Shown in pieces: positions 1 through 26,613 of a DNA stretch of 64,000 nt. The notes under the pieces are model-generated. The model was given only the letters and a program-made list of their open reading frames with translations. It was not told the DNA's origin and made no database searches. The translations under genes were made by a program, and so were the position numbers. The stretch's first letter is position 1. Every line of letters starts with the position of its first letter. Source of the DNA: Paraspadella gotoi (taxonomy: Eukaryota > Chaetognatha); the NCBI GenBank assembly GCA_051294375.1, contig CM119263.1:21994494-22058493 (forward strand), written 5' to 3'.

Positions 1-470
1 TCTCTCATTAATTTTTATTCTTTCTTTCTCTCTCTTCCTGTCTTTCTCTTCCTCTTTTTTCCCCGATTGGACTCGTCGAAAGTACAAATTTGTTTCTCTA
101 CTTCACCAAAGTGAATTTTAAAAAAATTATTGATTAAAAAATTTGGATCTCTATTTGATACTCCACCATAGATTTCGCATTAATAAAGAGGATTATCGAT
201 GCCAGTTGTAAAAAAAACAAATCACGCGCTTAAAAATGGAATCAAAAAGAAAGGAATGGAATTTGATAAGTTTAAACCGACACCGAACACATTCACTTTC
301 CTTCATCTTTGCCTTTTTCACCGGATACTGCATTTATGCAGGTACAATTTAGTATCTAGATTTTATATTAGTTTCTTTTCTCTCTCTCTCTCTCTCTCTC
401 TCCTCACTCTCGTCTCCTCTTGCTCTCTCTCCTCTCTCTCTTTCTCTCTCTCTCTCCTCTCTCCTCTTCT

Positions 471-523
<53 letters not shown>

Positions 524-1170
524 ACCCCTAAGAAACTCTAAACGAATTTTTGAGAACCCGTCTCTCTCTCTCTCTCTCTTTCACATCGAGATTCATTCAG
601 TTTTGTTTGTATTTAATTATCAGAAGAAACAGGATTATGAACCGAAAAAAAAATTCCTCAGCCAAAAAGTCCTCTCGTTTTTCTTATTCCTGTTTTCTTA
701 CTCATCTCATCCAATTTCTCCTTCTTGATTCTTGACCCTATTTCCTTTCAACAATATGATCCGTCTTTTCTTCCCATCCCACTCGTTTGGGGTTTTCTCT
801 CTCTTTCAAAAATAGTTTTTTTCTTTCTTTCAAAGATTTTCTTTCTTTACTTCCATCTGATTGTAACTCTCTAACGCCTTTCCCACAAACGGCGCCTTAT
901 TACTTTCATACATCGAGATCTTTTCTCCTCACATCTCATAACTCGATTCAAACTCCTACCCTTTTTTTGAACATTTTAAAGAACAATATCGTTGTTCTCT
1001 TCTTGATTTGATGAAAAACTCAAATAAACAATTTTTGACAGGTTTCAATTCCGTGAGACAGAAATGTTTTATGTTTAGGTTGAGAATTTTTTGAGTCCAA
1101 TTCAGGGCCAAAAAAAAAAAGTAAAAATTCAAAAGACAATAAATCATCGATTCTAAGTAGTAAGTTTTAT
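1..1170. repeat. Pyrimidine-rich microsatellite region
   Basis: This stretch is dominated by T/C-rich low-complexity DNA, with (CT)n blocks at about 379-405, 425-520 and 560-580. Open frames here are runs of Ser-Leu produced by the CT repeat and are not credible genes. No splice-flanked exon was recognised. Confidence 0.8.
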
Positions 1171-1677
1171 ATTAAATGACGAACGCAAAATTCCCATTGA
1201 GCGAGGACAGGGAAGCCGGAGTTCGTGACGAAGAACAACGCGGGATCAAACTTGAATCGAATTTTGGGTGGAGTTCGAAAAATGAAAAAAGTGTCAACTA
1301 TCGCGATGATAACTGACTGATACGACAACGAAAAAAAAAGTGATGGACATATCAGAAAGACAAGTGACCTTAAAAAAAAGGATGATTTAGAAATGTTGGT
1401 GAATGAATGAAATGAGCAGCAACGCCATAAAATGTTGTGTATTATCTCGAAATGTGGTTACAAAAAAAAGAATATCAGAGCGGTAATTGTAGTATGATTT
1501 CGTACCAGAGTGAAAATATTAAATCATGAGAAAAAAAATTGATGATGAACATGATTGTGATAATAAGGACCAAAAAAAATCTAAAATAGCTTTTTCCGTC
1601 TTTTTAGTTCTTGCACTCAAGTACGACTGAGCAAGAGGCTTAAATCCTAATTAAATCTTAAATCCTAGTAATACGCT
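1171..1677. other. Non-coding, A-rich; nothing recognised
   Basis: A-rich unique DNA with many short poly-A runs. No exon, RNA gene or repeat family was identified. Confidence 0.5.
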
Positions 1678-2282
1678 GAAGAGACAGTAATTATTGTTAT
1701 GTGTTAGTGACAGAAACGTTCAATATAAGCAGTCCCTGAGCTGTAACACCGTGTTACAAGCTGGTTAAGCACCCCGTCCCTCTTAACTGCCAGGCGACCA
1801 CCGGGCGAAAACCCTGGACCTTTGGGTTGGGAAACGAATGACTTGCCTCCGGCACCAATGGCTGCTGATGAACGGTTGGAGGATTTTTAGTCCATCATAC
1901 ATCCCCCCGTCCCGTAGGGAGAAGTCTGTTGCGTCCCTTCAGTAAATTGTTATTGTTGGTGGAAAGTTGAGGCATGTCGCCTGATGTGTTGTTGGCGGAA
2001 AGTGCATTGCCAAGTTGAGGCATGTCGCCTAAAAATGTTGTTGTTGCTGTTGTGTTCGGAAGTCGGGCTCACCAATGAAGAGACAGTAATTATTTTTATA
2101 TGTTAGTGACAGTCCCTGAGCTTCGGATCAGGCTGTAACACCGTTTTAAGGGCGGGTTAAGCGCCCCATCTCTCTGCCAGGCGACCACCGGGCTAGAACC
2201 CTGGACCTTTGGGTAGGGAAGCGAATGACTTGCCTCCGGCACCAATGGCCGCTGATGAACGGTTGGATTTTTAGTCCACTAT
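1678..2282. repeat. Two direct copies of a ~200-bp repeat
   Basis: Two copies in the same orientation, about 1,678-1,892 and 2,078-2,282, share the blocks gaagagacagtaattatt, gtccctgagc, gccaggcgaccaccgggc, accctggacctttgggt and gcgaatgacttgcctccggc in the same order. The copies differ by small indels; the second has an extra ttcggatcag segment and lacks part of the first. Between them is a short internal repeat containing gttgaggcatgtcgcct twice. It looks like a non-autonomous interspersed repeat or a local segmental duplication. No coding capacity was seen. Confidence 0.75.
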
Positions 2283-2562
2283 AAAGCGCACTTAACTTTT
2301 TTAAAAACTTGACCGAAGCCGGAAAGAAAAATAGACCTTTTCGTTATTTAATAAATATTAAAAAAGAACCAGAGCGTTGTAATTACGTCTTTGAATAGTT
2401 TATTTTAAAAAATGTAACAAATTAACTTGATAAATGAATGAATTAATTCATTAACTTAATAAATAAACGTTGTTGCGTCCACACCGTTCCATTTCTCTCC
2501 ATTACCTTTCAACCATCCAACGCTCTTTCTCCCCCTGATCAGCCCCTCCCGACCACTTGAAG

Positions 2563-16038
<13,476 letters not shown>

Positions 16039-16154
16039 GTGAGTTTATTTTCCTTAGTTTAATGGACGAAATAGAACATTCGAAAAATTGTTTAAGGGAG
16101 GAAGAACAAAGAATTGAAATTTCTCTTAAGAAACGGTAATGATTGTAAAAGTTT

Positions 16155-16230
16155 TGCATCAGTCTGGAATCGAACCCGGGTCAACCGCGCCCTGTAACTC
16201 GTTAGCATTCTACCACTGAACCACCGATGC
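16155..16230 (-). tRNA. tRNA-Gly-like locus with expanded anticodon arm (probable pseudogene)
   Basis: Reverse strand begins GCATCGGTGGTTCAGTGGTA, a tRNA-Gly 5' half (acceptor, D arm with A box) and ends with a T arm containing GGTTCGATTCC (B box) and an acceptor strand CTGATGC that pairs with the start (one G-U). The segment replacing the anticodon arm (TAACGAGTTACAGGGCGCGG plus TTGA) is about 5 nt too long and does not form a normal 5-bp stem with 7-nt loop, and the T stem has two mismatches. Its pol III promoter boxes look intact, so it may be transcribed even if it is not a functional tRNA. Confidence 0.55.
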
Positions 16231-16296
16231 GGAGACTATTGTCGCCGTTGGTACTTGAATTTAACATTTATAGTTCTAAATTATATTATTAAAAGA

Positions 16297-16370
16297 AGGC
16301 ACCACCGAGATTCGAACTCGGGATCTCCTGTTTACTAGACAGGCGCTTTAACCAACTAAGCCATGGCGCC
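16297..16370 (-). tRNA. tRNA-Thr (anticodon AGT)
   Basis: A complete 74-nt cloverleaf on the reverse strand starting GGCGCCATGGCTTAGTTGGT, with anticodon loop CTAGTAA between CCTGT and ACAGG, T arm CGAGTTCGAATCTCG, and acceptor 3' strand TGGTGCC plus discriminator T. All stems pair and it has no intron. It closely resembles tRNA-Thr(AGT) of insects and vertebrates. Confidence 0.95.
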
Positions 16371-16702
16371 GACGGTATATCTTCGAACCGAAAAGAGCAC
16401 CAAGTCAAATAGAAACGATGCACACGACTCGTGTTTCGAGGCTTCCTCAGAAACGTACAACTATGAATATAAATAAGAATATAAGTTATGAATAAAAACA
16501 GTTATCAATAGAGTCTTTGATTCCAACGCGAAATCTAATATATTTTATATTGTATTCGGTAATAATTTGAGAACAAATAATGATGAATCGACAGAATGAT
16601 AATCATAAAAAGATAACACGATCGATTTTAACATCACAGAGAATCATTTTGACATTGTGACATTGTGACATCCTCACAATTCCCATCATCTCCCGCGTCT
16701 CA

Positions 16703-17707
16703 TCAACTGACGAACTTGTTGACGATGGTTCCGATTCCATCGATCTCCGCCTGGACGACGTCGCCTTCAGCGATAAACTCTTTCGGATTCCGAGTGAAGC
16801 CGACGCCTGGAGGAGTTCCGGTCAGTACTACGTCGCCTGGCTGTAGGGTCATCAGGCGGGAGACGTATGAAACTGGGAAAGGTTGGTGATGATGGAAACG
16901 ACAAAGGAAAAATAACAAAAGAGATTAATTACAGACGTCAAAAATTCGAAAATGAAGCATAATACAATTTTTAATTCATAATATTTCAACTCGAAAATAA
17001 TATAAATTTGGTTTCTTCTTAACCTTAATGAAAACGATTTACAAGCCACGTTTCTCACCAATGTACGGAATGTCGAAAACGAGTTGATTCGTGTTACTTT
17101 CTTGTTTAATGACGCCGTTCACGCGAAGTCGGAGCGGAAGGCGGTGAGGATCTAAAGGACCAAAATACGCGGTTTCACACGCGACCTTAGCAAAAACATC
17201 ACGTGACTCTCGGCCATGGGTTTCTTGCCTGGAATTTCGTCCTTGGTGACGAGGGTCGGTCCCATGGGGCAGAACCCGTCAATGGATTTCCCCAAGAGCC
17301 ACTGACCCATGACTTCGGGTCGACTTTGCCAGTCACGGGCAGTGACATCGTTGGCGACGGTGAAGCCCGCGACGTGATCCATGGCCGACGCCGTGGAGAT
17401 ATCCTTACCCGCTTTACCTGTGAAAGGTGGATGGGAACAAAAATTGTTAAGAGCTAGCAAATTTAAATATTAAATATTCGACCGTAACAATCTCATGACC
17501 TTACTTACCTATGACGAAGACAAGTTCGACTTCCCAATCGACCTGCTGACTGGCGCCTGGAAGTTTAATCTCGCTTCGCGGACCAGTGACCGTGTTGAGG
17601 CATTTGGAAAAGATGACGGGCTGCTCGGGAATCGGAGAGTCAACTTCCAGCAGTGATCCCGGTAGTTTAAACCTGAGAGTAGGAGATGATGATCGCGTGA
17701 GAGAGGT

Positions 17708-17803
<96 letters not shown>

Positions 17804-18099
17804 CAAATATAGAAAGAAAAAAAAGGAAAAAAAGTGAAAAAAGAGATACCTACGCATAGAATTTTTCCCGGGTCGTGAATCGGCGCCGCCAACTTTAAAT
17901 CTTTCATCTCCAACGTCCTTAAATCTCCGGCGTCGTCGACGAGGCGTCTGACGGCGTCGAGACGTTCGGCGCCGCCTTCGAGAAGCGACTTAACGCTCCT
18001 TTCCGCGACGCCCACGTCAGCCAAATCGACGACGACGCCGGGGGATCTCTCGGCGCCGACTCGAAAGCCGCTCCGGGTCACAAATTGAAGTAAGCGCAT
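16703..18099 (-). CDS. FAHD2: Fumarylacetoacetate hydrolase domain-containing protein 2
   Basis: A FAH-family metal-dependent enzyme; vertebrate FAHD2 proteins are mitochondrial. Five exons: 18099-17850, 17672-17509, 17417-17229, 17151-17059, 16872-16703. Start [20 protein letters not shown] at 18099; stop TGA at 16703. The FAH fold is clear: [28 protein letters not shown] (metal-binding acidic residues), [43 protein letters not shown], and the ending [10 protein letters not shown]. Two points are odd. In exon 2 one A is missing after the Cys codon of YRDHC compared with the mirrored copy, which breaks the frame here. Intron 3 uses a GC donor (CCAG|gcaaga), and the same GC donor is kept in the copy. 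It sits tail-to-head behind the DEPDC5 3' end on the same strand. Confidence 0.92.
17709..17801 (+). repeat. (GA)n microsatellite in FAHD2 intron 1
   Basis: GA repeat on the + strand, therefore a (CT)n tract upstream of the exon 2 acceptor in the FAHD2 sense strand; intron 1 is only 177 nt. Confidence 0.9.
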
Positions 18100-18516
18100 G
18101 ACGGATCGAAAAACAAAAGTCTAACAAGGACTTTTAACAGTACTGAAGAATAGCTAAATTATAACCTTTGTAGAAAATGTGAGAGAATATAACAAGTTAA
18201 CGAAGATTTATCTCCGCTGTCACAACAGCGTTTAAAATAGATATATAATTAAAATGAGTGAGGATAATTTAAGTTGATTAAGAACGGCGTAAAAAGCCGA
18301 ACAGAGGACACACTGGACAGTGGACACATATATCATTTGAGGAATTTCCATTTTTGGCGAAAAAATTTTAAAATAGGAAAAAAACAACCGGAGGGGAATA
18401 TAATTAATACTATATGCTAATAAAAAGGTTATTTTTCTTCGGCGAATATCGTTTAGGTATTCCACATTAGAAGCACCTTACAGGGCCAGGAAGAACATCT
18501 AAAAATGAAAAATATA

Positions 18517-18551
<35 letters not shown>

Positions 18552-18639
18552 TATTGTATTGAAGTATTTAATGAATTTATAGTGAAGAAAATTGAATTCG
18601 ATTCGATTCGATCGATCGATCTCCTAAAACTCTCACCTG

Positions 18640-18787
18640 TCAAAAGATCTCGTCCGTATCGGAGGCCTCCCTCTCACCGTCTGCGTCCGGAGTCTCGTCG
18701 ACGCGTTCCTCCGCGGACGAGTTGATCGGAGTTCGTGTGGAGCGGTTCAGCTTAGCGAAGGATTCCTGAAAGAGGAGAATAACATAT

Positions 18788-18822
<35 letters not shown>

Positions 18823-18843
18823 GAGGACCGAAGGAGGATAACA

Positions 18844-18926
<83 letters not shown>

Positions 18927-19576
18927 CTCTCCCTACCTGCAGCAACCTCTGAAGCCTCCCCTCCTGGTCGCCGCAAAACTCTCGAAAGTCCTTGAGGATC
19001 TTGTCGAGCGTGCGGCGGATGGTTCGGCCAACAAGCGATGCCCATTTTTTCGTTAACATGATTCCATGACCAGAGGAAGCCGAACTGTCCATCGCCGAGG
19101 CGAGGGATGTCCGAAGGGCGCACCTTGGGATTCGGAACGGACAAGAGGCTCGGAGATCGTTTCGGAGTGGACGACCGGCTGGGTGATTCGTAATTCTGGA
19201 TGACGGTTGAGAATCATGTTGCATCTGAGCTTTTTAGATATTGTAATATTGTAATATTGTAATGAGAGTTAAATTAGGACCGAATCTTTTGTTTTGAAAC
19301 TCAATAACAATGAATTGACATTCAAAAGGGTCAGTGTCAAAAACTCACTTTATCGAAAGTTCCTTCGAAAACGCGCAACATTGATTTGGCGTAGATGGGA
19401 ATGCCGACCGACATGCCGCCTGTGCAGTGGACGTATTTCCAAAAGGGCAGGTTGGCGCTCTCCGCTTGTGTCGTCGTCGTCTTCGTCGTCGTCGTCGTCG
19501 GCTCCATCGTCGTTGACGTGGGAAATTGAATCGTAGTACGATTTTCGATGAACCCGAATCGTTTAAGGATTAACTC
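18640..19576 (-). CDS. DEPDC5: DEPDC5, C-terminal three exons (copy in left arm)
   Basis: Exons 19576-19349, 19224-18937 and 18765-18640 encode the C-terminus of the GATOR1 subunit DEPDC5. Motifs follow the vertebrate order: KELILKRFGFIENRTTIQFP (compare EAIAHRFGFVQD...FNFP), WKYVHCTGGMSV (QYIHVTGT), GQFGFLWSWNH (VGYNWAYNT), MLTKKWAS, LDKILKDFREFCGDQEGRL (DRLLKDFTDFCINRDNRL), then a Ser/Asp/Glu-rich tail ending SDTDEIF and TGA at 18640. Compared with the mirrored copy, two bases are missing between NH and MLTKKW, shifting the frame. The rest of the gene is at 30,546-38,000, separated from these exons by the second palindrome arm. Both parts are on the reverse strand, so this arm is the one in natural order. 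Confidence 0.85.
18794..18924 (+). repeat. (CT)n microsatellites in DEPDC5 intron
   Basis: Two CT blocks, 18794-18820 and 18844-18924, fill most of the 171-nt intron between the last two DEPDC5 exons; in the sense strand they are GA tracts following the donor. Confidence 0.9.
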
Positions 19577-19713
19577 CTTGGAGCGGGAAAAGAAAGGGTC
19601 AAAGAAACGAGAGTAATTCTGATTACCGTATTAAAAAAATAGGTTTTAAAAAAATTCTCTTGCGATGATATCTCAAAGTAAACGAACAAAAAATACTAAA
19701 TTACAAACCGTGT

Positions 19714-19738
19714 NNNNNNNNNNNNNNNNNNNNNNNNN
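19714..19738. other. Assembly gap (25 N) at the palindrome centre
   Basis: A run of 25 N separates the two arms. The 114 bases after the gap (19,739-19,852) are not part of the inverted match. Confidence 0.99.
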
Positions 19739-19994
19739 GGCTCAATCTTTTCATCACTCCACCCTATTGTACATTCTTAATTTCGTAATAGATCCTCACT
19801 GTTTACTGTTTTTTGAAAAAAAATCTAACAATTTATCAACTTTAATCTGAACACGGTTTGTAATTTAGTATTTTTTGTTCGTTTACTTTTGAGTATCATC
19901 GCAAGAGAATTTTTTAAAAACCTATTTTTTAATACGGTAATCAGAATTTACTACTCTCGTTTCTTTGACCCTTCTCTTTTCCCCCGCTCGCAAG

Positions 19995-20643
19995 GAGTTA
20001 ATCCTTAAACGATTCGGTTCATCGAAAATCGTACTACGATTCAATTTCCCACGTCAACGACGATGGAGGCCGAACAACGACGACGACGACGACGACGACG
20101 ACGACACAAGCGGAGAGCGCCAACCTGCCTTTTTGGAAATACGTCCACTGCACAGGCGGCATGTCGGTCGGCATTCCCATCTACGCCAAATCAATGTTTG
20201 CGCGTTTTCGAAGGAACTTTCGATAAAGTGAGTTTTTGACACTGACCCTTTTGAATGTCAATTCTTGTTATTGAGTTTCAAAACAAAAGATTCGGTCCTA
20301 ATTTAACTCTCATTACAATATTACAATATTACAATATATCTAAAAAGCTCAGATGCAACATGATTCTCACCGTCATCCAGAATTACGAATCACCAGCCGG
20401 TCGTCCACTCCGAAACGATCTCCGAGCCTCTTGTCCGTTCCGAATCCCAAGGTGCGCCTTCGGACATCCCTCGCCTCGGCGATGGACAGTTCGGCTTCCT
20501 CTGGTCATGGAATCACATGTTAACGAAAAAATGGGCATCGCCTTTGTTGGCCGAACCATCCGCCGCACGCTCGACAAGATCCTCAAGGACTTTCGAGAGT
20601 TTTGCGGCGACCAGGAGGGGAGGCTTCAGAGGTTGCTGCAGGT

Positions 20644-20737
<94 letters not shown>

Positions 20738-20924
20738 ATGTTATCCTCCTCTTCGGATCCTTAGGAGAGAAAGAAAGAGAGAGATTTATTCTCCTCTTCA
20801 GATCCTTCGCTAAGCTGAACCGCTCCACACGAACTCCGATCAACTCGTCCGCGGAGAACGCGTCGACGAGACTCCGGACGCAGACGGTGAGAGGGAGGCC
20901 TCCGATACGGACGAGATCTTTTGA
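19995..20924 (+). pseudogene. DEPDC5: DEPDC5 C-terminal exons, mirrored copy
   Basis: Exons 19995-20227, 20353-20641 and 20802-20924 repeat the left-arm exons on the opposite strand. Here the frame runs correctly through GQFGFLWSWNHMLTKKWAS, where the left arm is broken, but extra bases just after it shift the frame before the FREFCGD block. The last exon lacks bases at its acceptor. The two copies correct each other, so both probably represent one functional sequence. On this strand the exons cannot join the rest of DEPDC5 at 30,546-38,000. Confidence 0.85.
20649..20735 (+). repeat. (GA)n microsatellite, mirrored copy
   Basis: Counterpart of the CT block at 18,844-18,924, with different length and interruptions. 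Confidence 0.9.
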
Positions 20925-21457
20925 CAGGTGAGAGTTTTAGGAGATCGATCGATCGAATCGAATCGAATTCAATTTCTCTTCACTATAAATTCATTAAATA
21001 CTTCAATACAATAATGGTAATAATAATAATAATAATAAAATTATATTTTTTTCATTTTTAGATGTTCTTCCTGGCCCTGTAAGGTGCTTCTAATGTGGAA
21101 TACCTAAACGATATTCGCCGAAGAAAAATAACCTTTTTATTAGCATATAGTATTAATTATATTCCCTCCGGTTGTTTTTTTCCTATTTTAAAATTTTTTC
21201 GCCAAAAATGGAAATTCCTCAAATGATATATGTGTCCACTGTCCAGTGTGTCCTCTGTTCGGCTTTTTACGCCGTTCTTAATCACTTAAATTATCCTCAC
21301 TCATTTTAATTATATATCTATTTTAAACGCTGTTGTGACAGCGGAGATAAATCTTCGTTAACTTGTTATATTCTCTCACATTTTCTACAAAGGTTATATT
21401 TAGCTATTCTTCAGTACTGTTAAAAGTCCTTGTATAGACTTTGTTTTTCGATCCGTC

Positions 21458-21754
21458 ATGCGCTTACTTCAATTTGTGACCCGGAGCGGCTTTCGAGTCG
21501 CGCCGAGAGATCCCCCGGCGTCGTGTCGATTTGGCTGACGTGGGCGTCGCGGAAAGGAGCGTTAAGTCGCTTCTCGAAGGCGGCGCCGAACGTCTCGACG
21601 CCGTCAGACGCCTCGTCGACGACGCCGGAGATTTAAGGACGTTGGAGATGAAAGATTTAAAGTTGGCGGCGCCGATTCACGACCCGGGAAAAATTCTATG
21701 CGTAGGTATCTCTTTTTAAACTTTTTTTTTTCATTTTTTTTCTTCTGTATTTTG

Positions 21755-21807
<53 letters not shown>

Positions 21808-22841
21808 TCTCTCTCTCTTCTCCTTCTCTCACGCGTCATCATCTCCTACACTCAGGTTTAAACTACCGGGATCACTGCATGGAAGTTGACTCCCCGATTC
21901 CCGAGCAGCCCGTCATCTTTTCCAAATGCCTCAACGCGGTCACTGGTCCGCGAAGCGAGATTAAACTTCCAGGCGCCAGTCAGCAGGTCGATTGGGAAGT
22001 CGAACTTGTCTTCGTCATAGGTAAGTAAGGTCATGAGATTGTTACGGTCGAATATTTAATATTTAAATTTGCTAGCTCTTAACAATTTTTGTTCCCATCC
22101 ACCTTTCACAGGTAAAGCGGGTAAGGATATCTCACGGCGTCGGCCATGGATCACGTCGCGGGCTTCACCGTCGCCAACGATGTCACTGCCGTGACTGGCA
22201 AAGTCGACCCGAAGTCATGGGTCAGTGGCTCTTGGGAAATCCATTGACGGGTTTCTGCCCCATGGGACCGACCCTCGTCACCAAGGACGAATTCCAGGCA
22301 GAAACCCATGGCGAGGTCACGTGATGTTTTTGCTAAGGTCGCGTGTGAAACCCGTATTTTGGTCCTTTAGATCCTCACACGCCTTCCGCTCCGACTTCGC
22401 GTGAACGGCGTCATTAAACAAGAAAGTAACACGAATCAACTCGTTTTCGACATTCCGTACATTGGTGAGAAACGTGGCTTGTAAATCGTTTTCATTAAGG
22501 TTAAGAAGAAACCAAATTTATATTTTTTCGAGTTGAAATATTATGAATTAAAAAATTGTATTATGCTTCATTTTCGAATTTTGACGTCTGTAATTAATCT
22601 CTTTTTGTTATTTTTCCTTTGTCGTTTCCATCATTGTATCGTTCCCGCAAATCTTCGCCAACCTTTCCCAGTTTCATACGTCTCCCGCCTGATGACCCTA
22701 CAGCCAGGCGACGTAGTACTGACCGGAACTCCTCCAGGCGTCGGCTTCATCGGAATCCGAAAGAGTTTTATCGCTGAGGGCGACGTCGTCCAGGCGGAGA
22801 TCGATGGAATCGGAACCATCGTCAACAAGTTCGTCAGTTGA
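21458..22841 (+). pseudogene. FAHD2: FAHD2, mirrored frameshifted copy
   Basis: Start ATG at 21458 and stop TGA at 22839-22841, with the same five exons as the left-arm gene. The exon 2 frame is intact here ([20 protein letters not shown]), which shows the base missing from the left copy. Several single-base losses break the rest: an early indel after the first ~11 codons, a missing C in the exon 3 run encoding [10 protein letters not shown], a missing C in TARDWQ, and indels around LVTKDE. Intron 3 again has a GC donor (CCAG|gcagaa). As typed it could not encode a full protein. It is most likely an erroneous or allelic copy of the same locus. Confidence 0.85.
21758..21815 (+). repeat. (CT)n microsatellite, mirrored FAHD2 intron 1
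   Basis: Counterpart of the GA tract at 17,709-17,801 but clearly shorter, a length difference typical of microsatellite polymorphism or read error. Confidence 0.85.
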
Positions 22842-23165
22842 TGAGACGCGGGAGATGATGGAATTGTGAGGATGTCACAATGTCACAATGTCAAAATGAT
22901 TCTCTGTGATGTTAAAAATCGATCTTTTTATGATTCTCAATCTGTCGATTCATCATTATTTGTTCTCAAATTATTACTGAATACAATATAAAATATATTA
23001 GATTTCGCGTTGGAATCAAAGACTCTATTGATAACTGTTTTTATTCAAAACTTATATTCTTATTTATATTCATAGTTGAACGTTTCTGAGGAAGCCTCGA
23101 GACACGAGTCGTGTGCATCGTTTTTATTTGACTTGGTGCTCTTTTCGGTTCGGAGATATACCGAC

Positions 23166-23239
23166 GGCGCCATGGCTTAGTTGGTTAAAGCGCCTGTCTA
23201 GTAAACAGGAGATCCCGAGTTCGAATCTCGGTGGTGCCT
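23166..23239 (+). tRNA. tRNA-Thr (AGT), mirrored copy
   Basis: Identical 74-nt cloverleaf to that at 16,297-16,370, on the opposite strand: GGCGCCATGGCTTAGTTGGT start, AGT anticodon in CTAGTAA, TGGTGCC plus T end. Confidence 0.93.
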
Positions 23240-23305
23240 TCTTTTAATAATATAATTTAGAACTATAAATGTTAAATTCAAGTACCAACGGCGACAATAG
23301 TCTCC

Positions 23306-23382
23306 GCATCGGTGGTTCAGTGGTAGAATGCTAACGAGTTACAGGGCGCGGTTGACCGCGGGTTCGATTCCAGACTGATGCA
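23306..23382 (+). tRNA. tRNA-Gly-like locus, mirrored copy
   Basis: Same as 16,155-16,230 but one nucleotide longer (gaccgcgggttcg against gacccgggttcg), so the T-arm junction differs by an indel and a substitution. The same expanded anticodon region is present, so that feature is not a one-copy sequencing error. Confidence 0.55.
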
Positions 23383-24524
23383 AAACTTTTACAATCATTA
23401 CCGTTTCCTTAAGAGAAATTTCAATTCTTTGTTCTTCCTCCCTTAAACAATTTTTCGAATGTTCTATTTCGTCCATTAAACTAAGGAAATAAACTCACCC
23501 ACTATTGTGTAGATGATTGGATTCGTTTTGTCGGATCGTTCGTGATGCTTTTTAAGGTTTCAGATTTAACTTTGACGTTCGTGTTTGGAAAAACGATGAT
23601 TCGTTTTCGATGGACTACTGTCAAAATTGGCTTATAATAACTAATAATAAATAGTACACTTTTTTTTATTAAGAGATGACATTTAACTCATGTTAGGGGG
23701 CAAACCTTGCAAAGCTTTATTTAAATAAGACAATCAAGGAATAACTTAAATCCACAATTGTTTATAGGGATTTCCACAAAGATCCAATCGAGAGATTCTA
23801 CAAGAGTTTGTTCCTGACACATACGCATGACGACTCTATTTAAATGATTACCTGTAGTAACAGTGGTTTGGCTCCTACCCCTAAAAACTTGTCGTTTGTC
23901 TGTGTGGACACCGTCCGTAACGCGAAAAGTGAAATCCACCCGAAATGGCGCCTTAAACAAAACAAAAAGACAAAAGGATATCAATGACATTGTCGTGCGC
24001 AAACTCCTTCGAGTAGGCGTCACACGCCTTAAGCGTGCTTAAATCAATCAATCAATCGGTGTGCGAAAAACTGCGGTTCCTTTTTTTTTTAAAAAAGCGC
24101 AAAACGGTCCACGAACCTTTGTTTTTCCAATACATCACCGATGATCCTGAAGAAAAATACGATATTTTTCTCATACAATTTTATTTTCGAAGAGAAAGGC
24201 TACAAAGACAATCACTGTCTCTTACGGATCACCTGCGATATCTGAGGCCACAAAAGAATACCCGGCTTATGTTAAACCTTTGTTTTTCTGCTTTTTTGTG
24301 ATGTTTTTTACCTCAACGATTCTCTTTTCTGTTTTCTGTTTTGAAGTAAAAAATAGTTCTCGATAACTGTTTACCCAAAAAATTCTCCGACATTTTTTTC
24401 TGTTCAGTTTTATTTTTCTCACAAAATCTGGTCGGGAATTTTCATGAGAATTTAATTTTTCTGTCGGAACTCGCTTCTGATTATCACACTGCCTATCTAC
24501 TATTTATCGGAACGAACTCATTAA

Positions 24525-26613
<2,089 letters not shown>

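Noticed and set aside
1678-2282. tRNA-derived SINE call for the ~200-bp repeats
   Set aside because: A B-box-like sequence (GGGTTCTAGCC, reverse strand) is present but lies on the wrong side of the possible A box, so tRNA origin is not supported.
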